From positions 992,001 through 1,056,000 of the forward strand of contig NC_019675.1 of NCBI RefSeq assembly GCF_000316515.1: a DNA stretch of 64,000 bases. Reading direction: 5' to 3'. The stretch is from Cyanobium gracile PCC 6307 (GTDB lineage: Bacteria > Cyanobacteriota > Cyanobacteriia > PCC-6307 > Cyanobiaceae). How positions within the stretch are numbered: the first letter of the stretch is position 1; the number at the start of each line of letters is the position of its first letter. Made by a program: the position numbers and the translations under genes. Below, piece after piece: positions 8,616 through 17,859 of the stretch. The notes beneath the pieces are model-generated. The model had not been told where the DNA came from. It saw nothing but the letters and a program-made list of their open reading frames with translations, and made no database searches.

Positions 8616-8880
8616 GGTCGTACTCCACCCGCGGCGGCACCTCACCGAAGACGCGCCGGCAGACGACGGCATCGGCCTCCAGCTCCCGCAGCTGGGCCGT
8701 GAGCACCTTGTGGCTGACCCCCACCAGGGACCGCTGCAGGGCCGAGAAGCGCTGGGGACCCTCCCGGAGCCGGCAGAGGATCAGCAGCTTCCAGCGGCCG
8801 CGCATGACCCGCAGGGCCAGCTCCGCCGGGCAGAGCTGGGAACCGCCGGAGTCCAGGGAATCGGGGAAAGAGACCGTCAC
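8524..8880 (-). CDS. HxlR-family winged-helix regulator
   Basis: A DNA-binding repressor-type protein of about 118 residues. The HxlR pattern is clear: CPAELALRVMRGRWKLLIL, FSALQRSLVGVSHKVLTAQL and PPRVEYDLSERGRALLP. HxlR proteins such as YodB, HypR and QorR sense quinones, aldehydes or oxidants through a cysteine near the N-terminus, and a Cys precedes PAELAL here. It is divergent from the OYE-FMN reductase-pirin run, the usual target set. I chose GTG at 8880; TTG at 8916 would add 12 residues. The intergenic region holds a direct repeat GGTGCGT at 8920-8926 and 8940-8946, exactly 20 bases apart, which may be an operator. The 3' end overlaps the glycosyltransferase gene. Confidence 0.87.
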   Translation of the reverse strand: MTVSFPDSLDSGGSQLCPAELALRVMRGRWKLLILCRLREGPQRFSALQRSLVGVSHKVLTAQLRELEADAVVCRRVFGEVPPRVEYDLSERGRALLPVLEGLHAWGAAAPPAVEAGE

Positions 8881-8969
8881 AGGGATCTGGGTTACCGGCA
8901 GGTGCCCCAGGCACAAGCCGGTGCGTTCTTGTCAGTCAGGGTGCGTGTCCGCCAGAGTCCCCCCATGAC

Positions 8970-8988
8970 CTTAACAATCCCTTACGGA
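8970..8988 (+). promoter_or_regulatory. Direct repeat CTTAACAA/CTTACGGA before OYE gene
   Basis: Two 8-base units separated by 3 bases, 38 bases before the OYE start. The form resembles a cyanobacterial Pho box (PyTTAAPyPyW, 3-base spacer), but the second unit matches only partly. It could equally be a -10 region or chance. Confidence 0.25.
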
Positions 8989-9026
8989 CCGGGGCCTTCC
9001 CGCCCTGGCCGGCCGGTCACCGCCCC

Positions 9027-10094
9027 ATGAGCGACCTGTTCACCCCCCTGACCGTGGGCCCGCTGCTGCTGCCCAACCGGATACTGATGGCCCCCCTCAC
9101 CCGATGCCGGGCCGAGCCGGACCACGTTCCGGGCCCGCTGATGGCTATCTACTACCAGCAGCGGGCCAGCGCTGGCCTGCTGATCGCCGAGGCCACGATG
9201 GTGATGGAGGGCAACTCGGCCTTCTGGCACGAACCCGGCATCCATTCGGCGGCCCAGGTGGCGGGCTGGCGGCTCACCACCGACGCGGTCCATGCCGCCG
9301 GTGGGCGCATCGTGCTGCAGATCTGGCATGGCGGGCGGGCCTGCCACCCCCTGCTCAACGATGGCCGACAGCCCGTGGGGCCGAGCCCGATCGCCATCAC
9401 CGGCGACGAGGTGCACACCCCGGAGGGGAAACAGCCCTATGTCGTCCCCCGGGAGCTGGCGGACGACGAACTGCCCGCGATCGTGGCGGGGTTCCGCCAG
9501 GCCACCCGCAACGCCATCGACGCCGGCTTCGACGGGGTCGAGGTGCATGGCGCCAACGGCTACCTGCTCGACGCCTTCCTGCGGGACGGCAGCAACCGGC
9601 GCCAGGGTCCCTACGGCGGGCCGGTGGCCAACCGGGCCCGGCTGCTGCTGGAGGTGCTGGAGGCCGCCCGGGCCGAATCGCCCCTGGTGGGCCTGCGGAT
9701 CTCGCCGCTGAACGGTTACAACGCCATGGTCGACAGCGACCCCATCGGGCTGTCGGGCTGGCTGGCCCAGCGGCTGGAGAGCACCGGCCTGGATTACCTG
9801 CACGTGATGCGGGGGGACTTCCTCGGCCAGCAGCATGGCGATGTGCTCACCCCGATCCGGGCCGGCTTCAGCGGGGTGCTGGTAGGGAACATGGGCTACA
9901 CGGCCGAGGAGGCCAACGCCGCCATCGCCGCCGGCCAGCTGGACGCGGTGGCCTTCGGCACGCCGTTCCTTGCCAATCCGGACCTACCCGAACGCCTCCG
10001 CAGGGGCGCACCCCTGCAGTCCCCCGATCCGGCCACCTATTACTCCCCCGGCCCAGCCGGCTACACCGACTACCCCTTCCTGGAATCCGCCTGA
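9027..10094 (+). CDS. Old Yellow Enzyme family alkene reductase (NemA-like)
   Basis: A 355-residue FMN-dependent NAD(P)H oxidoreductase that reduces the C=C bond of activated alkenes and quinones. OYE signatures are MAPLTRCRA (FMN site), QIWHGGRACHP (active-site region), GFDGVEVHGANGYLLDAFL (substrate His-Asn pair) and SNRRQGPYGG. The C-terminal GVLVGNMGYTAEEA binds the FMN phosphate. Full length. It is divergent from the HxlR regulator and is followed within two bases by an FMN reductase gene and then pirin, so the set reads as a regulated electrophile/quinone defence operon. Physiological substrate unknown. Confidence 0.93.
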   Translation: MSDLFTPLTVGPLLLPNRILMAPLTRCRAEPDHVPGPLMAIYYQQRASAGLLIAEATMVMEGNSAFWHEPGIHSAAQVAGWRLTTDAVHAAGGRIVLQIWHGGRACHPLLNDGRQPVGPSPIAITGDEVHTPEGKQPYVVPRELADDELPAIVAGFRQATRNAIDAGFDGVEVHGANGYLLDAFLRDGSNRRQGPYGGPVANRARLLLEVLEAARAESPLVGLRISPLNGYNAMVDSDPIGLSGWLAQRLESTGLDYLHVMRGDFLGQQHGDVLTPIRAGFSGVLVGNMGYTAEEANAAIAAGQLDAVAFGTPFLANPDLPERLRRGAPLQSPDPATYYSPGPAGYTDYPFLESA

Positions 10095-10095
10095 C

Positions 10096-10614
10096 ATGAC
10101 CCCCGACCTTCTGGTGCTCAGTGCCAGCAACGGCGAGAACCTGAAACTCGCCGAGCGTTTCGCCGCCGCCGGCCGCGCCCGCGGCATGGCCGCCGAGGTG
10201 CTCGACCTCACCATCCTGTCCCTGCCGCTCTACAACCCCCGCACCCACGGGGATTCCGGCCTTCCCGCCGAGGTGGAGGGGCTGAGCCGCAGGCTCGAGG
10301 CCGCCCCCCGCTGGGTGATCTGCGCCCCCGAGTACAACGGCTCCCTGCCGCCTGTGCTGACCAGCGCCATCGCCTGGCTCTCGGTGCAGGGGGACGGCTT
10401 CCGCACGCTGTTCAACGGCCGGCCGGTGGCGATCGCCACCCATTCCGGTGGTCCCGGCATCGAGGTGCTGGCGGTGCTGCGCATCCAGCTGGCCCACCTC
10501 GGGGCCCACGTGGTGGGTCGCCAGCTCTCCAGCAGCCGCAGCAATCCCGCCAAGGACAGCAGCATCGACGACATCGTCCACCGTCTCCAGCGCATGGAAC
10601 CGATCCAACCCTGA
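10096..10614 (+). CDS. NADPH-dependent FMN reductase / quinone reductase
   Basis: A 172-residue flavodoxin-fold protein. Features are the phosphate loop LVLSASNGENLKLAERF at the N-terminus, CAPEYNGSLPPVLTSAIAW in the middle (the PEYNG motif that contacts the flavin) and THSGGPGIEVL near the C-terminus. Such enzymes carry out two-electron reduction of quinones or chromate, or supply reduced FMN. The ATG at 10096 lies one base after the OYE stop, so translation is probably coupled. Same operon as OYE and pirin. Confidence 0.9.
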   Translation: MTPDLLVLSASNGENLKLAERFAAAGRARGMAAEVLDLTILSLPLYNPRTHGDSGLPAEVEGLSRRLEAAPRWVICAPEYNGSLPPVLTSAIAWLSVQGDGFRTLFNGRPVAIATHSGGPGIEVLAVLRIQLAHLGAHVVGRQLSSSRSNPAKDSSIDDIVHRLQRMEPIQP

Positions 10615-10625
10615 GAACCCGCCCC

Positions 10626-11318
10626 ATGACCTTCGTCTTCCGCCCCGCCGCCGAGCGCTTCCACAGCCAGCTCGACTGGCTGGACAGCTGGCACAGCTTC
10701 TCCTTCTCCCACCACCACGATCCGGCCTGGATGGGGTTCGGACCGCTGCGGGTGATCAACGACGACACGATCGCCGCCGGTCGCGGCTTCGGCATGCATC
10801 CGCACCGGGACATGGAGATCGTCACGGTGATGGTGGACGGCCAGCTCAACCACCAGGACTCCATGGGCCACAGCGAGGTGCTTCGGGCCGGAGAGGTGCA
10901 GGCGATGAGCGCCGGCACCGGCGTGGTCCACAGCGAGATGAACCGGGGCGCCATCCCCTGCCGGCTGCTGCAGATCTGGATCGAGCCGGATCGCGCCGGC
11001 CACCCGCCCGCCTATCGCCAGGAGCCGTTCGTGCTCCGGCCAGGCTGGACGCCGCTGCTCGATCCGGACGGCCGCGATGGGGCCCTGGCCATCAACCGGC
11101 CGGTGCGGCTCTGGCGGGCCAGGGCTGGCGCAGGCGAGCGGCTGGAGCTAGCCATCGCCTCCGATGCCACCGGCTGGCTGCAGGTGATCGAGGGGGAAGG
11201 CACGGCCTTCGGCCGACCGCTGCAGCGGGGCGACGGCCTTGGCTTCCCGGCGCCCTCTCCGGACAGCCTCCAGGCCGGCCCCGCCGGGGCGGACGTGCTC
11301 CTGTTCGAACTGCGCTGA
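10626..11318 (+). CDS. Pirin family bicupin
   Basis: A 230-residue pirin homologue of the YhhW type. The N-terminal cupin carries the metal ligands in GMHPHRDMEIVT and SAGTGVVHSEMN (three His and one Glu). The shorter C-terminal cupin lacks obvious metal ligands, as in other pirins. Bacterial relatives have quercetin dioxygenase activity in vitro, and many lie beside quinone-stress genes as here. Starts 11 nt after the FMN reductase stop, third gene of the HxlR-divergent operon. Confidence 0.92.
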   Translation: MTFVFRPAAERFHSQLDWLDSWHSFSFSHHHDPAWMGFGPLRVINDDTIAAGRGFGMHPHRDMEIVTVMVDGQLNHQDSMGHSEVLRAGEVQAMSAGTGVVHSEMNRGAIPCRLLQIWIEPDRAGHPPAYRQEPFVLRPGWTPLLDPDGRDGALAINRPVRLWRARAGAGERLELAIASDATGWLQVIEGEGTAFGRPLQRGDGLGFPAPSPDSLQAGPAGADVLLFELR

Positions 11319-11390
11319 GCGGACCCTGGCGTGCCGGAGTGGCAGGCACACCCCGGCACGGCCCCAGGATGGGGGGACCAGCCCGACGTC

Positions 11391-11756
11391 ATGGCCCGTT
11401 TCCTGCTGCTCTTCAGGCCCCGGGTTCCCCTGCAGCCGACGGAGCTCGTCGGTCGGCTGGATCCCCTGGTCCTGCGGTTCCACGCCGACGTGGAGCACCG
11501 CTCCCCCGCCCATCTCAGCGCCATCGTGCGGGGGGAGCACGAGACCCTCCGGCTGCAGCTGATCGCCGACGTGCAGGCCAAGGCGGATGGCCCCGTGCTG
11601 GAACTGGTGCTGATGAGCCGGGAGGCCATGGGGGCGGGGGCGCCCCTCACCAAGGCGCTGTTCGAGACCCTGGTGACGATTGCGGCCGAGGTGATGCCTG
11701 AGCTGGAGCTGGTGTTTCGATCTGACAGGGACGGCGCGCTCCCTGACCGCAACTGA
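11391..11756 (+). CDS. Hypothetical protein
   Basis: A protein of about 121 residues that I do not recognise. It is acidic and helical, alternating Leu-rich and charged stretches (RFLLLFRPRVPLQPTELVGR, LELVLMSREAMGAGAPLTK), with no membrane segment or Cys pair. A GTG at 11331 would add 20 residues of low quality, so ATG 11391 is preferred. It sits 72 bases after pirin and 13 before a small membrane protein gene and may belong to either transcript. Confidence 0.6.
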   Translation: MARFLLLFRPRVPLQPTELVGRLDPLVLRFHADVEHRSPAHLSAIVRGEHETLRLQLIADVQAKADGPVLELVLMSREAMGAGAPLTKALFETLVTIAAEVMPELELVFRSDRDGALPDRN

Positions 11757-11769
11757 GAGAATCCATCGG

Positions 11770-12198
11770 ATGCAGACGCTCTCACCGACCCCTGCCGCCC
11801 TTGCGGAACTGCAGCCGCCCCGCGGCTACCGTGTGCTCGCCTGGCTCGGCCTGGTGGCCAACCTGCTGGCCCTGCCGCTCGGCCTGGCGGCGATCCTGCT
11901 CTCCAGCCTCTGGCGGACGGCCAATATCGTGGTCTACACCAGTGCCGTGCTGCCGGCAGTGGCCCTGGGCGTGGTGGCCTGCGTCGCCCTGCTGAAGTGG
12001 CGCCTCTGGGGCCAGGTGCTGGCGATCGTGGCGCTGTCGCTGGATCTGGCGATCGAGATGGCCTACGGCATCGTGCGCCTGGCGCTGGTGGGTGAGGAAC
12101 GGCTCCTGCTGGCGGTGGCCGCCCCCCTGGCCTGGGGCCTGACCCTGGCGGCCCTGGTGTTCTGGTGCCGCCCCGCAATCCGTTCCTACCTGCGCTGA
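11770..12198 (+). CDS. Small four-helix membrane protein, function unknown
   Basis: A 142-residue protein with four predicted membrane spans: [59 protein letters not shown] and [20 protein letters not shown]. Loops are short and there is no catalytic motif. It precedes glnN on the same strand by 95 bases, but a shared role is not evident. Confidence 0.65.
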   Translation: MQTLSPTPAALAELQPPRGYRVLAWLGLVANLLALPLGLAAILLSSLWRTANIVVYTSAVLPAVALGVVACVALLKWRLWGQVLAIVALSLDLAIEMAYGIVRLALVGEERLLLAVAAPLAWGLTLAALVFWCRPAIRSYLR

Positions 12199-12293
12199 GG
12201 GCCCCCGGGCAACCTGGCGTTCTGTATCAACGGCTCCACCCATGGGGCAGGACACAAGGATTGGATACCCCCCAGCCGACCCAAGCTGTTTCC

Positions 12294-14462
12294 ATGCCCA
12301 GCCCCCAACGCTTCGCCGCCATTCAGGAGATTCACCAGCGCCCTCCGGTGGTGACCCCCCCCATCGAGTCGCTGGATGAGCTCTGGGCCAGCGATGTGTT
12401 CAGCCTGGCCAAGATGAAGGCGGCCCTGCCCAAGGACATCTTCAAGTCCGTGCAGCGCACCATCAAGGAGAACGGCAAGCTCGACGTCTCTGTGGCCAAC
12501 GTGGTGGCCCAGGCGATGAAGGAATGGGCCACCGGCCGCGGCGCCCTGTACTACGCCCACGTCTTCTACCCCCTCACCAACGCCACCGCCGAGAAGCACG
12601 ACGGCTTTATCTCGGTGCAGGGTGATGGCTCGGTGATCACCGAGTTCACCGGCAAGGTGCTGGTGCAGGGCGAACCCGACGGCTCCTCCTTCCCCAGCGG
12701 CGGCATCCGCACCACCTTCGAGGCCCGCGGCTACACCGCCTGGGACATCACCAGCCCGGCCTTCCTGATGGAGACCCCCAACGGTCTCACCCTCTGCATC
12801 CCCACCGTCTTCATCTCCTGGACCGGCGAGGCCCTCGACAAGAAGACCCCCCTGCTGCGCTCCAACGCCGCCATGAACAAGCAGGCTCAGCGCCTGCTGC
12901 GGCTGCTCGGGGAAACCGATGTGGCCCCGGTCAACTCCAGCTGCGGTGCTGAGCAGGAGTACTTCCTCATCGACAGCGCCTACGTGCCCCTGCGTCCCGA
13001 CCTTCTCCTGGCCGGCCGCACCCTGTTCGGCAAGCCCTCCGCCAAGGGCCAGCAGTTCGATGACCACTACTTCGGCGCCATCCCCCAGCGGGTGCAGGTG
13101 TACATGCAGGACGTGGAACGTCAGCTGTACAAGCTGGGCATCCCTGCCAAGACCCGCCACAACGAGGTGGCACCGGGCCAGTTCGAGATCGCCCCGTTCT
13201 TCGAGGCGGCCAACGTGGCCACGGATCACCAGCAGCTGATCATGACCATTCTCAAGAGCACGGCGCGGCGCCACGGGATGAACTGCCTGCTGCATGAGAA
13301 ACCCTTCGAGGGCATCAACGGCTCCGGCAAGCACGTCAACTGGTCGGTGGGCAACCCCACCCAGGGCAACCTGCTGGATCCCGGCAACACCCCCCACGAG
13401 AACATGCAGTTCCTGCTGTTCTGCGGCGCCGTCATCCGCGGGGTGCACAAGTTCGGTCCGCTGATGCGGGCGGTGGTGGCCACCGCCGGCAACGACCACC
13501 GCCTCGGTGCCAACGAAGCGCCCCCGGCGATCATCTCCGTCTACCTCGGCAGCCAGCTGGAGGACGTCTTCCGCCAGATCAAGGAAGGGGACGTGAAAGG
13601 CTCCAGCAACGCCGGCGTGATGCAGCTGGGCGTCGACACCCTGCCGGAATTCCCCAAGGATCCCGGCGACCGCAACCGCACCTCCCCCTTCGCCTTCACC
13701 GGCAACCGCTTCGAGTTCCGGGCCGTCGGCTCCAACCAGTCGGTGGCCGGCCCCTTGGTGGCCATGAACACGATCCTGGCGGACTCGCTCGCCTACGTGA
13801 GCGACCAGCTGGAGCAGAAGATGGCCGCGGGGGAAAGCCTGCCCGGCGCCGCCTTCTCCGTGCTCAAGCAGATCATGACCGACCACGGCAACGTGGTCTT
13901 CGGCGGCGACGGCTATTCCAGCGAATGGCACCGCATCGCCGTGGAGGAGCGGGGCCTGGAGAATCTGCCCACTACCGCCGATTCCCTGCCCGTCCTGCAG
14001 CGGCCTGAGGTCCGCGACCTTTTCGCCCAGCAGGGTGTGCTCACCCCCCTTGAGCTGGAGAGCCGCTTCGAGGTCTACGCCGAGCAGTACGTGCTCGCCA
14101 TCGACGTGGAGGCCAAGCTGGCAGTGCAGATCGCCCAGACCCAGATCTATCCGGCCGCCATGCGCTACCTGGGAGAGCTGGCCAGCTCCCTGCAGCTCCA
14201 GACCTCCATGGGCCTCCAGGTGTCCTCGGAAACCCAGACCAAGGTGGCGTCCCTCAGCGCAAAGCTCATGGAGCTCAGCAGTGCCCTGGAAAGCGCCATC
14301 GGCAACGCCCCCCACGGCACCATGGCCCACATGCGCTACTCAGCCGACACGCTGCTGCCGCTGATGCACCAGCTGCGCGAAGCAGTCGACGGGCTGGAGG
14401 CCGTGGTGGACGACAACCTCTGGCCCCTGCCCTCCTACCAGGAGATGCTGTTCATCCGCTGA
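12294..14462 (+). CDS. glnN: Glutamine synthetase type III
   Basis: A 722-residue GSIII, the large homododecameric glutamine synthetase found in many cyanobacteria beside or instead of GlnA. It joins ammonia to glutamate using ATP in the cytosol. Family signatures include [52 protein letters not shown] and [16 protein letters not shown], and length is normal. In other cyanobacteria glnN is induced by nitrogen starvation through NtcA. Here the best upstream match, GTA-N8-TCC at 12224-12237, has only half the box, so control is unproven. A strong terminator follows, so it is monocistronic. With amt and glnB 5 kb downstream this is the nitrogen part of the window. Confidence 0.96.
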   Translation: MPSPQRFAAIQEIHQRPPVVTPPIESLDELWASDVFSLAKMKAALPKDIFKSVQRTIKENGKLDVSVANVVAQAMKEWATGRGALYYAHVFYPLTNATAEKHDGFISVQGDGSVITEFTGKVLVQGEPDGSSFPSGGIRTTFEARGYTAWDITSPAFLMETPNGLTLCIPTVFISWTGEALDKKTPLLRSNAAMNKQAQRLLRLLGETDVAPVNSSCGAEQEYFLIDSAYVPLRPDLLLAGRTLFGKPSAKGQQFDDHYFGAIPQRVQVYMQDVERQLYKLGIPAKTRHNEVAPGQFEIAPFFEAANVATDHQQLIMTILKSTARRHGMNCLLHEKPFEGINGSGKHVNWSVGNPTQGNLLDPGNTPHENMQFLLFCGAVIRGVHKFGPLMRAVVATAGNDHRLGANEAPPAIISVYLGSQLEDVFRQIKEGDVKGSSNAGVMQLGVDTLPEFPKDPGDRNRTSPFAFTGNRFEFRAVGSNQSVAGPLVAMNTILADSLAYVSDQLEQKMAAGESLPGAAFSVLKQIMTDHGNVVFGGDGYSSEWHRIAVEERGLENLPTTADSLPVLQRPEVRDLFAQQGVLTPLELESRFEVYAEQYVLAIDVEAKLAVQIAQTQIYPAAMRYLGELASSLQLQTSMGLQVSSETQTKVASLSAKLMELSSALESAIGNAPHGTMAHMRYSADTLLPLMHQLREAVDGLEAVVDDNLWPLPSYQEMLFIR

Positions 14463-14484
14463 TCACCCCAGCGGCCCCGGCGGG

Positions 14485-14510
14485 GAGGGTCCTCCAGGGC
14501 CCTCTTTTTT
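14485..14510 (+). terminator. Rho-independent terminator of glnN
   Basis: GAGGGTCC pairs with GGGCCCTC across the loop TCCA and is followed directly by six T. It starts 22 bases after the glnN stop. Confidence 0.88.
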
Positions 14511-14617
14511 CGCTGGTCTTGCCCGCGGGTTGTGCCGCCGGGGCGAAACCTCACGATCTGCCCGCTTGGTTCCCCTCGGCACAGTCGCTGCTCGAGCGGA
14601 GGTGCTGGAGTCGATGC

Positions 14618-14884
14618 ATGAGCGTTCCTTCCAACCAGCGCCCCACCGCCGACCGGTCCCGCGACCTCCCGGACCTGGATGAGCACTACGGCTCCTACTG
14701 CCGGGCCATGCGGATGCTGGTGCGGGAGGGCAAGAGTCTGAAGACCGTGCAACAGACGGTCTGCTGGCAGCAGCTGGCCCGACTGCACGACTGCCGCCCG
14801 GCCCGCTACCAGGAGCCGGACGCCCTCTATCTGAGGCTGTGCCGTGAGGGAGGGGCTGCCGGCGGCGCGGCCGCGAAGCGCTGA
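14618..14884 (+). CDS. Small conserved cyanobacterial-type hypothetical protein
   Basis: An 88-residue basic protein, mostly helical (DLDEHYGSYCRAMRMLVREG, KTVQQTVCWQQLARLHDC), with four scattered Cys and no clear metal motif. The ATG at 14618 has a GGAG ribosome site eight bases before it. No function can be assigned. It is preceded by the glnN terminator, so it needs its own promoter. Confidence 0.65.
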   Translation: MSVPSNQRPTADRSRDLPDLDEHYGSYCRAMRMLVREGKSLKTVQQTVCWQQLARLHDCRPARYQEPDALYLRLCREGGAAGGAAAKR

Positions 14885-14961
14885 GGCGCGGACCGGGGCG
14901 GCGGAGAGCCTTTCCTGGATTCGGTCGCATCGGCCACTGACAGACACCCCTGGAGCGAACG

Positions 14962-15414
14962 ATGACAGGGATTCCCAAGCTTTCCACGTTGTCCATGGAC
15001 GCACCTACGGCCTTCGCCGCGGTCGCTCTCGCCGCCGTCTCCTGGGACGGTGCCCTCACCATGGCGGGCACGCGGGCCCTTCGCCACGCCCTCGACTACC
15101 GCGCCCCCTTCAAGGGGAGAAGCGATAAGGAGATGATCAGCCTGATGGACACCCTGCTCCAGGGGCTGCGGGCCAAGGGCGCGATCGGCCTGATGGAGGA
15201 GGCGGCCGCGGTGCTCGACGACCGGCAGCGGCACACGGCCTATGCGGTGGCGGCGGAGATCATGCGCTCCGACGGCCCTTTGCAGGACCAGGAGCAGGCG
15301 ATCCTCGCCGACCTCGCCAGCACCCTGCGCCTCGACCCGGAGGAGACCACCAAGGTGCTGGAGGTGATGGACGTTCTCCATGCCAGCATCCTGGAGCCTG
15401 CCGTGAGCGCATGA
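14962..15414 (+). CDS. TerB-like family protein
   Basis: A 150-residue all-helical protein resembling the tellurite-resistance TerB fold: a helical core with the acidic C-terminal run MRSDGPLQDQEQAILADLAS followed by LDPEETTKVLEVMDVLH, as in TerB and its metal-binding cyanobacterial cousins. Role unknown; stress-linked in relatives. Its stop overlaps the start of the FAD monooxygenase (ATGA), so the two are co-translated. Confidence 0.75.
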   Translation: MTGIPKLSTLSMDAPTAFAAVALAAVSWDGALTMAGTRALRHALDYRAPFKGRSDKEMISLMDTLLQGLRAKGAIGLMEEAAAVLDDRQRHTAYAVAAEIMRSDGPLQDQEQAILADLASTLRLDPEETTKVLEVMDVLHASILEPAVSA

Positions 15415-16544
15415 GTTCCGCCCCCGCCGGCCTCCGCATCGCCGTGGTGGGGGCCGGTAGTTCCGGCCTGCTGCTCGCCCTGATGCTGCAGCGCCAGGGC
15501 CACCGGGTCTCCCTGTTCGAGCGCTCCGGGCGGCTGCGCACCGAGGGCTGTGGGATTCTGCTGGTGAAGAGCGGGGTGGAGGCGGTGGCGGCGGCCGCCG
15601 TCCCGGGCCTGCTTGACGACCTGCTCGCAGGCGGCCATCCGGTGCAGCGCTTCGTGTTCCGCAATCTCCGGGGCGATCTGATCGAAGCCAGCCCGGCCGA
15701 GCGGGAGGCGGAGGAGCTGCCCTCCCTGCTGATCCACCGCCGCGCCATCCTCGATGCCCTCTGGGGCCATCTCGATCCCGCCAGCTTCCACGGCGACCAT
15801 GCGCTCGTCAGCTGGAGCCAGGGGGAGGACGGGGTCGTGGCCCGCTTCGCCGACGGCCGCCAATGGACCGGTGATCTGCTGGTGGGGGCCGATGGAATCT
15901 TCTCCCGCGTGGCGGCCCTGCTCTGCCCGGAACGGCGCCTGCAGTACCTGGGGGACCGGGTCTGGCGGGGGGTGGTGACGGACGAGGCTTTCTGCAGCGG
16001 CGGGGATTTCTTCGTCTATGCCCGGGGCCGGGGCATCTACGCCAACTTCTTCGACCTGGGCCCCGACCGGGAGGGCCGGGGCCGCACCCACTGGGGCTTC
16101 TTCCAGGAGGAGGAGCTCCCCGACGACCGGGTGGCCCGGCAGCGGCTGCTGGAAGAGGGGGTGCCCGCCGCCGCCCTCGCCAAGCTTCCGGCTGATGCGG
16201 CCGCCGTGATCGCTGCCACCGCCCCGGAGGGCGTGGTGGCCAACTGGTCGTTCGATATCGATCCCCTGCCCGCCTTCGTGGCCGGGCGGGTGGCCCTGAT
16301 CGGCGACGCCGCCCACGCCATGAGCTCCTCCCAGGCCCGGGGGATGACCGCGGGGCTGGAGGATGCGGTGGCCCTGGCGGCAAAGCTCGCTCCCGGCGCC
16401 GCCGCCACGCCGCAGCTGGCGCTGCAGGCCTACCAGGAGGAGCGGCTACCGGTCGTCCACCGCTACCAGGAGCGCAGCCGCCAGGTGAGCCATCGCACGG
16501 GACGGAAGCGTCCACCGACCCGTGATACCGCCAGGACTCGGTAG
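15411..16544 (+). CDS. FAD-dependent monooxygenase (PHBH/UbiH family)
   Basis: A 377-residue flavoprotein hydroxylase. It has the dinucleotide-binding GAGSSGLLLALMLQRQG with the ribose-binding Glu in SLFERSG, the central VGADGIFSRVA (DG motif) and the FAD-ribityl motif VALIGDAAHAMSSSQARGMT. Enzymes of this group hydroxylate aromatics, ubiquinone precursors or zeaxanthin-type carotenoids, or act on antibiotics; the substrate here is unknown. The C-terminal tail (SHRTGRKRPPTRDTARTR) is basic and unstructured. Overlaps the TerB-like gene by four bases. Confidence 0.87.
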   Translation: MSSAPAGLRIAVVGAGSSGLLLALMLQRQGHRVSLFERSGRLRTEGCGILLVKSGVEAVAAAAVPGLLDDLLAGGHPVQRFVFRNLRGDLIEASPAEREAEELPSLLIHRRAILDALWGHLDPASFHGDHALVSWSQGEDGVVARFADGRQWTGDLLVGADGIFSRVAALLCPERRLQYLGDRVWRGVVTDEAFCSGGDFFVYARGRGIYANFFDLGPDREGRGRTHWGFFQEEELPDDRVARQRLLEEGVPAAALAKLPADAAAVIAATAPEGVVANWSFDIDPLPAFVAGRVALIGDAAHAMSSSQARGMTAGLEDAVALAAKLAPGAAATPQLALQAYQEERLPVVHRYQERSRQVSHRTGRKRPPTRDTARTR

Positions 16545-16603
16545 GGGAGCAACACCGAAAGATGTTGTGAAGGTGACAGTTCAGATCTGGCACAGGGGCC
16601 AGA

Positions 16604-16903
16604 ATGAAAATCCTGTATACGAGGCAAGACGTGGCGATCTCCTTACCTCAGTCCTCCCACGCGCGCAACAGCTCCCAGACACGCGTCAGGGCCCAGTCGT
16701 GCCGCACCTACCGGCTGGTGGATCTGCAGGGTGAGCCCCATCCCATCCTCGACGACCTCTACGAATCCCTGGATGCCGCCTGGAGCGAGGCACTGAACTG
16801 GTGGCAGGAGGAGTTCGGCCCCGTCCAGGGCCCTGTCGGCATCGGCGTGGAGGTGAGCACCCTCAGCGGCGAGTGGCGCACCCTGCGGTACCCCGGCACC
16901 TGA
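16604..16903 (+). CDS. Conserved hypothetical protein
   Basis: A 99-residue protein. The last 60 residues look conserved and folded (SCRTYRLVDLQGEPHPILDD, EALNWWQEEFGPVQGPVGIG, EVSTLSGEWRTLRYPGT), with an aromatic WW pair. The first 30 are low-complexity, so a later start is possible. I recognise no function; proteins of this look are common in picocyanobacteria. Confidence 0.65.
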   Translation: MKILYTRQDVAISLPQSSHARNSSQTRVRAQSCRTYRLVDLQGEPHPILDDLYESLDAAWSEALNWWQEEFGPVQGPVGIGVEVSTLSGEWRTLRYPGT

Positions 16904-16922
16904 TCGCCGGGCGTCTGAGGTC

Positions 16923-17216
16923 TCAGGCCACCGTCACGCCTTTCCAGAACGCCACCCGGCCCCGGATGTTGCTGGCCGCTTCCTTCGGCTCCGGGTAGTA
17001 CCAGACGGCATTGGCATTCTCCTTGCCGTCGACGATCAGGTCGTAGTAGTGGGCCTCCCCCTTCCAGCCGCAGAACGAGCGGTGGCTGGAAGTGCGGATG
17101 CAGGCCGGATCGAGGGCCTCGGCCGGGAAGTAGGCATTGCCTTCCACCGTCACGATGTCGTCACTGCTGGCGATCACCTTTCCGTTCCAGCTGGCCTGCA
17201 TCGTGGGGGTCCTCAT
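16923..17216 (-). CDS. DUF427 domain protein
   Basis: A 97-residue single-domain DUF427 protein. The signature is ASWNGKVIASSDDIVTVEGNAYFP, then RTSSHRSFCGWKGEAHYYDL and AVWYYPEPKEAASNIRGRVAFW. The domain is a small beta fold of unknown reaction found widely in bacteria. It is followed on the same strand by a DUF2808 gene. Start ATG 17216; an internal ATG five codons later is possible. Confidence 0.88.
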   Translation of the reverse strand: MRTPTMQASWNGKVIASSDDIVTVEGNAYFPAEALDPACIRTSSHRSFCGWKGEAHYYDLIVDGKENANAVWYYPEPKEAASNIRGRVAFWKGVTVA

Positions 17217-17260
17217 GGGTCACCATCCTGGCGCCTGACCAGCGGCAGCGGCCGATCGTC

Positions 17261-17833
17261 TCACCACTCGTTGGGCTGGTAGATCCTCAGGGTCCCCACC
17301 CCCACTGGGCTGGGAACCGGCCCGGGGCCGGCCGGGATCACCGTCACCTGAAACAGGTAGGTGTCGGCCTGCACGGGGTTGAACCAGGGCCGCAGCGACA
17401 CCGTGACGGTCGCACCGGGCGGCACGGGCTCGGGGAAGCTGAGGCTGAAGCGCCGGGCGGCAGAATCGAAGTCGGCCTGCACCGGAATCCGGCGCCCCTC
17501 GCGGCGGGGCACACCGAGAAAGGCGCGGGTGCGTTCGACGGCAAACGGAAACTGCCAGTCGGCGCCGCGGATCTGCTGGATGGTCATGCCGCCGAGGGAG
17601 GCCCCCGCGCTCGCATCGAGGCTGAGGGTGAAGAAGTACTCCGCCGGCGACTGGCCCACGTTGGTGGTGTAGCTGGTGAGGGTGACCTTCCAGGGGGCCC
17701 GCAGGAACTGGGTACGACCGCCCGGCTCCTGGGCGAGTCCGGCGGCCGCCGCCACGGCCAGGGTCAGAGCCGCCAGGGGCGGCAAGAGCCGGCGGAGGCC
17801 CCCCAGGGAAGCGCGAGCCGAAACATCTGCCAT
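17261..17833 (-). CDS. DUF2808 secreted protein
   Basis: A 190-residue protein with a signal peptide (RRLLPPLAALTLAVAAAAG, likely cut after an Ala near residue 33) and a beta-rich DUF2808 domain: FLRAPWKVTLTSYTTNVG, AEYFFTLSLDASAGASLG, FSLSFPEPVPPGATVTVSL and DTYLFQVTVIPAGP. The domain is nearly confined to cyanobacteria, exported, and of unknown function. I use ATG 17833; a TTG at 17857 would extend it by eight residues. Confidence 0.85.
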   Translation of the reverse strand: MADVSARASLGGLRRLLPPLAALTLAVAAAAGLAQEPGGRTQFLRAPWKVTLTSYTTNVGQSPAEYFFTLSLDASAGASLGGMTIQQIRGADWQFPFAVERTRAFLGVPRREGRRIPVQADFDSAARRFSLSFPEPVPPGATVTVSLRPWFNPVQADTYLFQVTVIPAGPGPVPSPVGVGTLRIYQPNEW

Positions 17834-17859
17834 GGCCACCACTGCCACCGGTGCCAACG

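Noticed and set aside
12224..12237. GTA-N8-TCC before glnN as an NtcA box
   Set aside because: Only the left half fits, and no -10 element at the right distance follows, so I did not list it as a site.
12186..14330. Very long open frame antisense to glnN (714 codons)
   Set aside because: High GC removes stops on the opposite strand; its composition is Gly/His/Val-rich and it lies fully over the certain glnN gene. The same applies to long frames over acsF, hemN, glgP and others.
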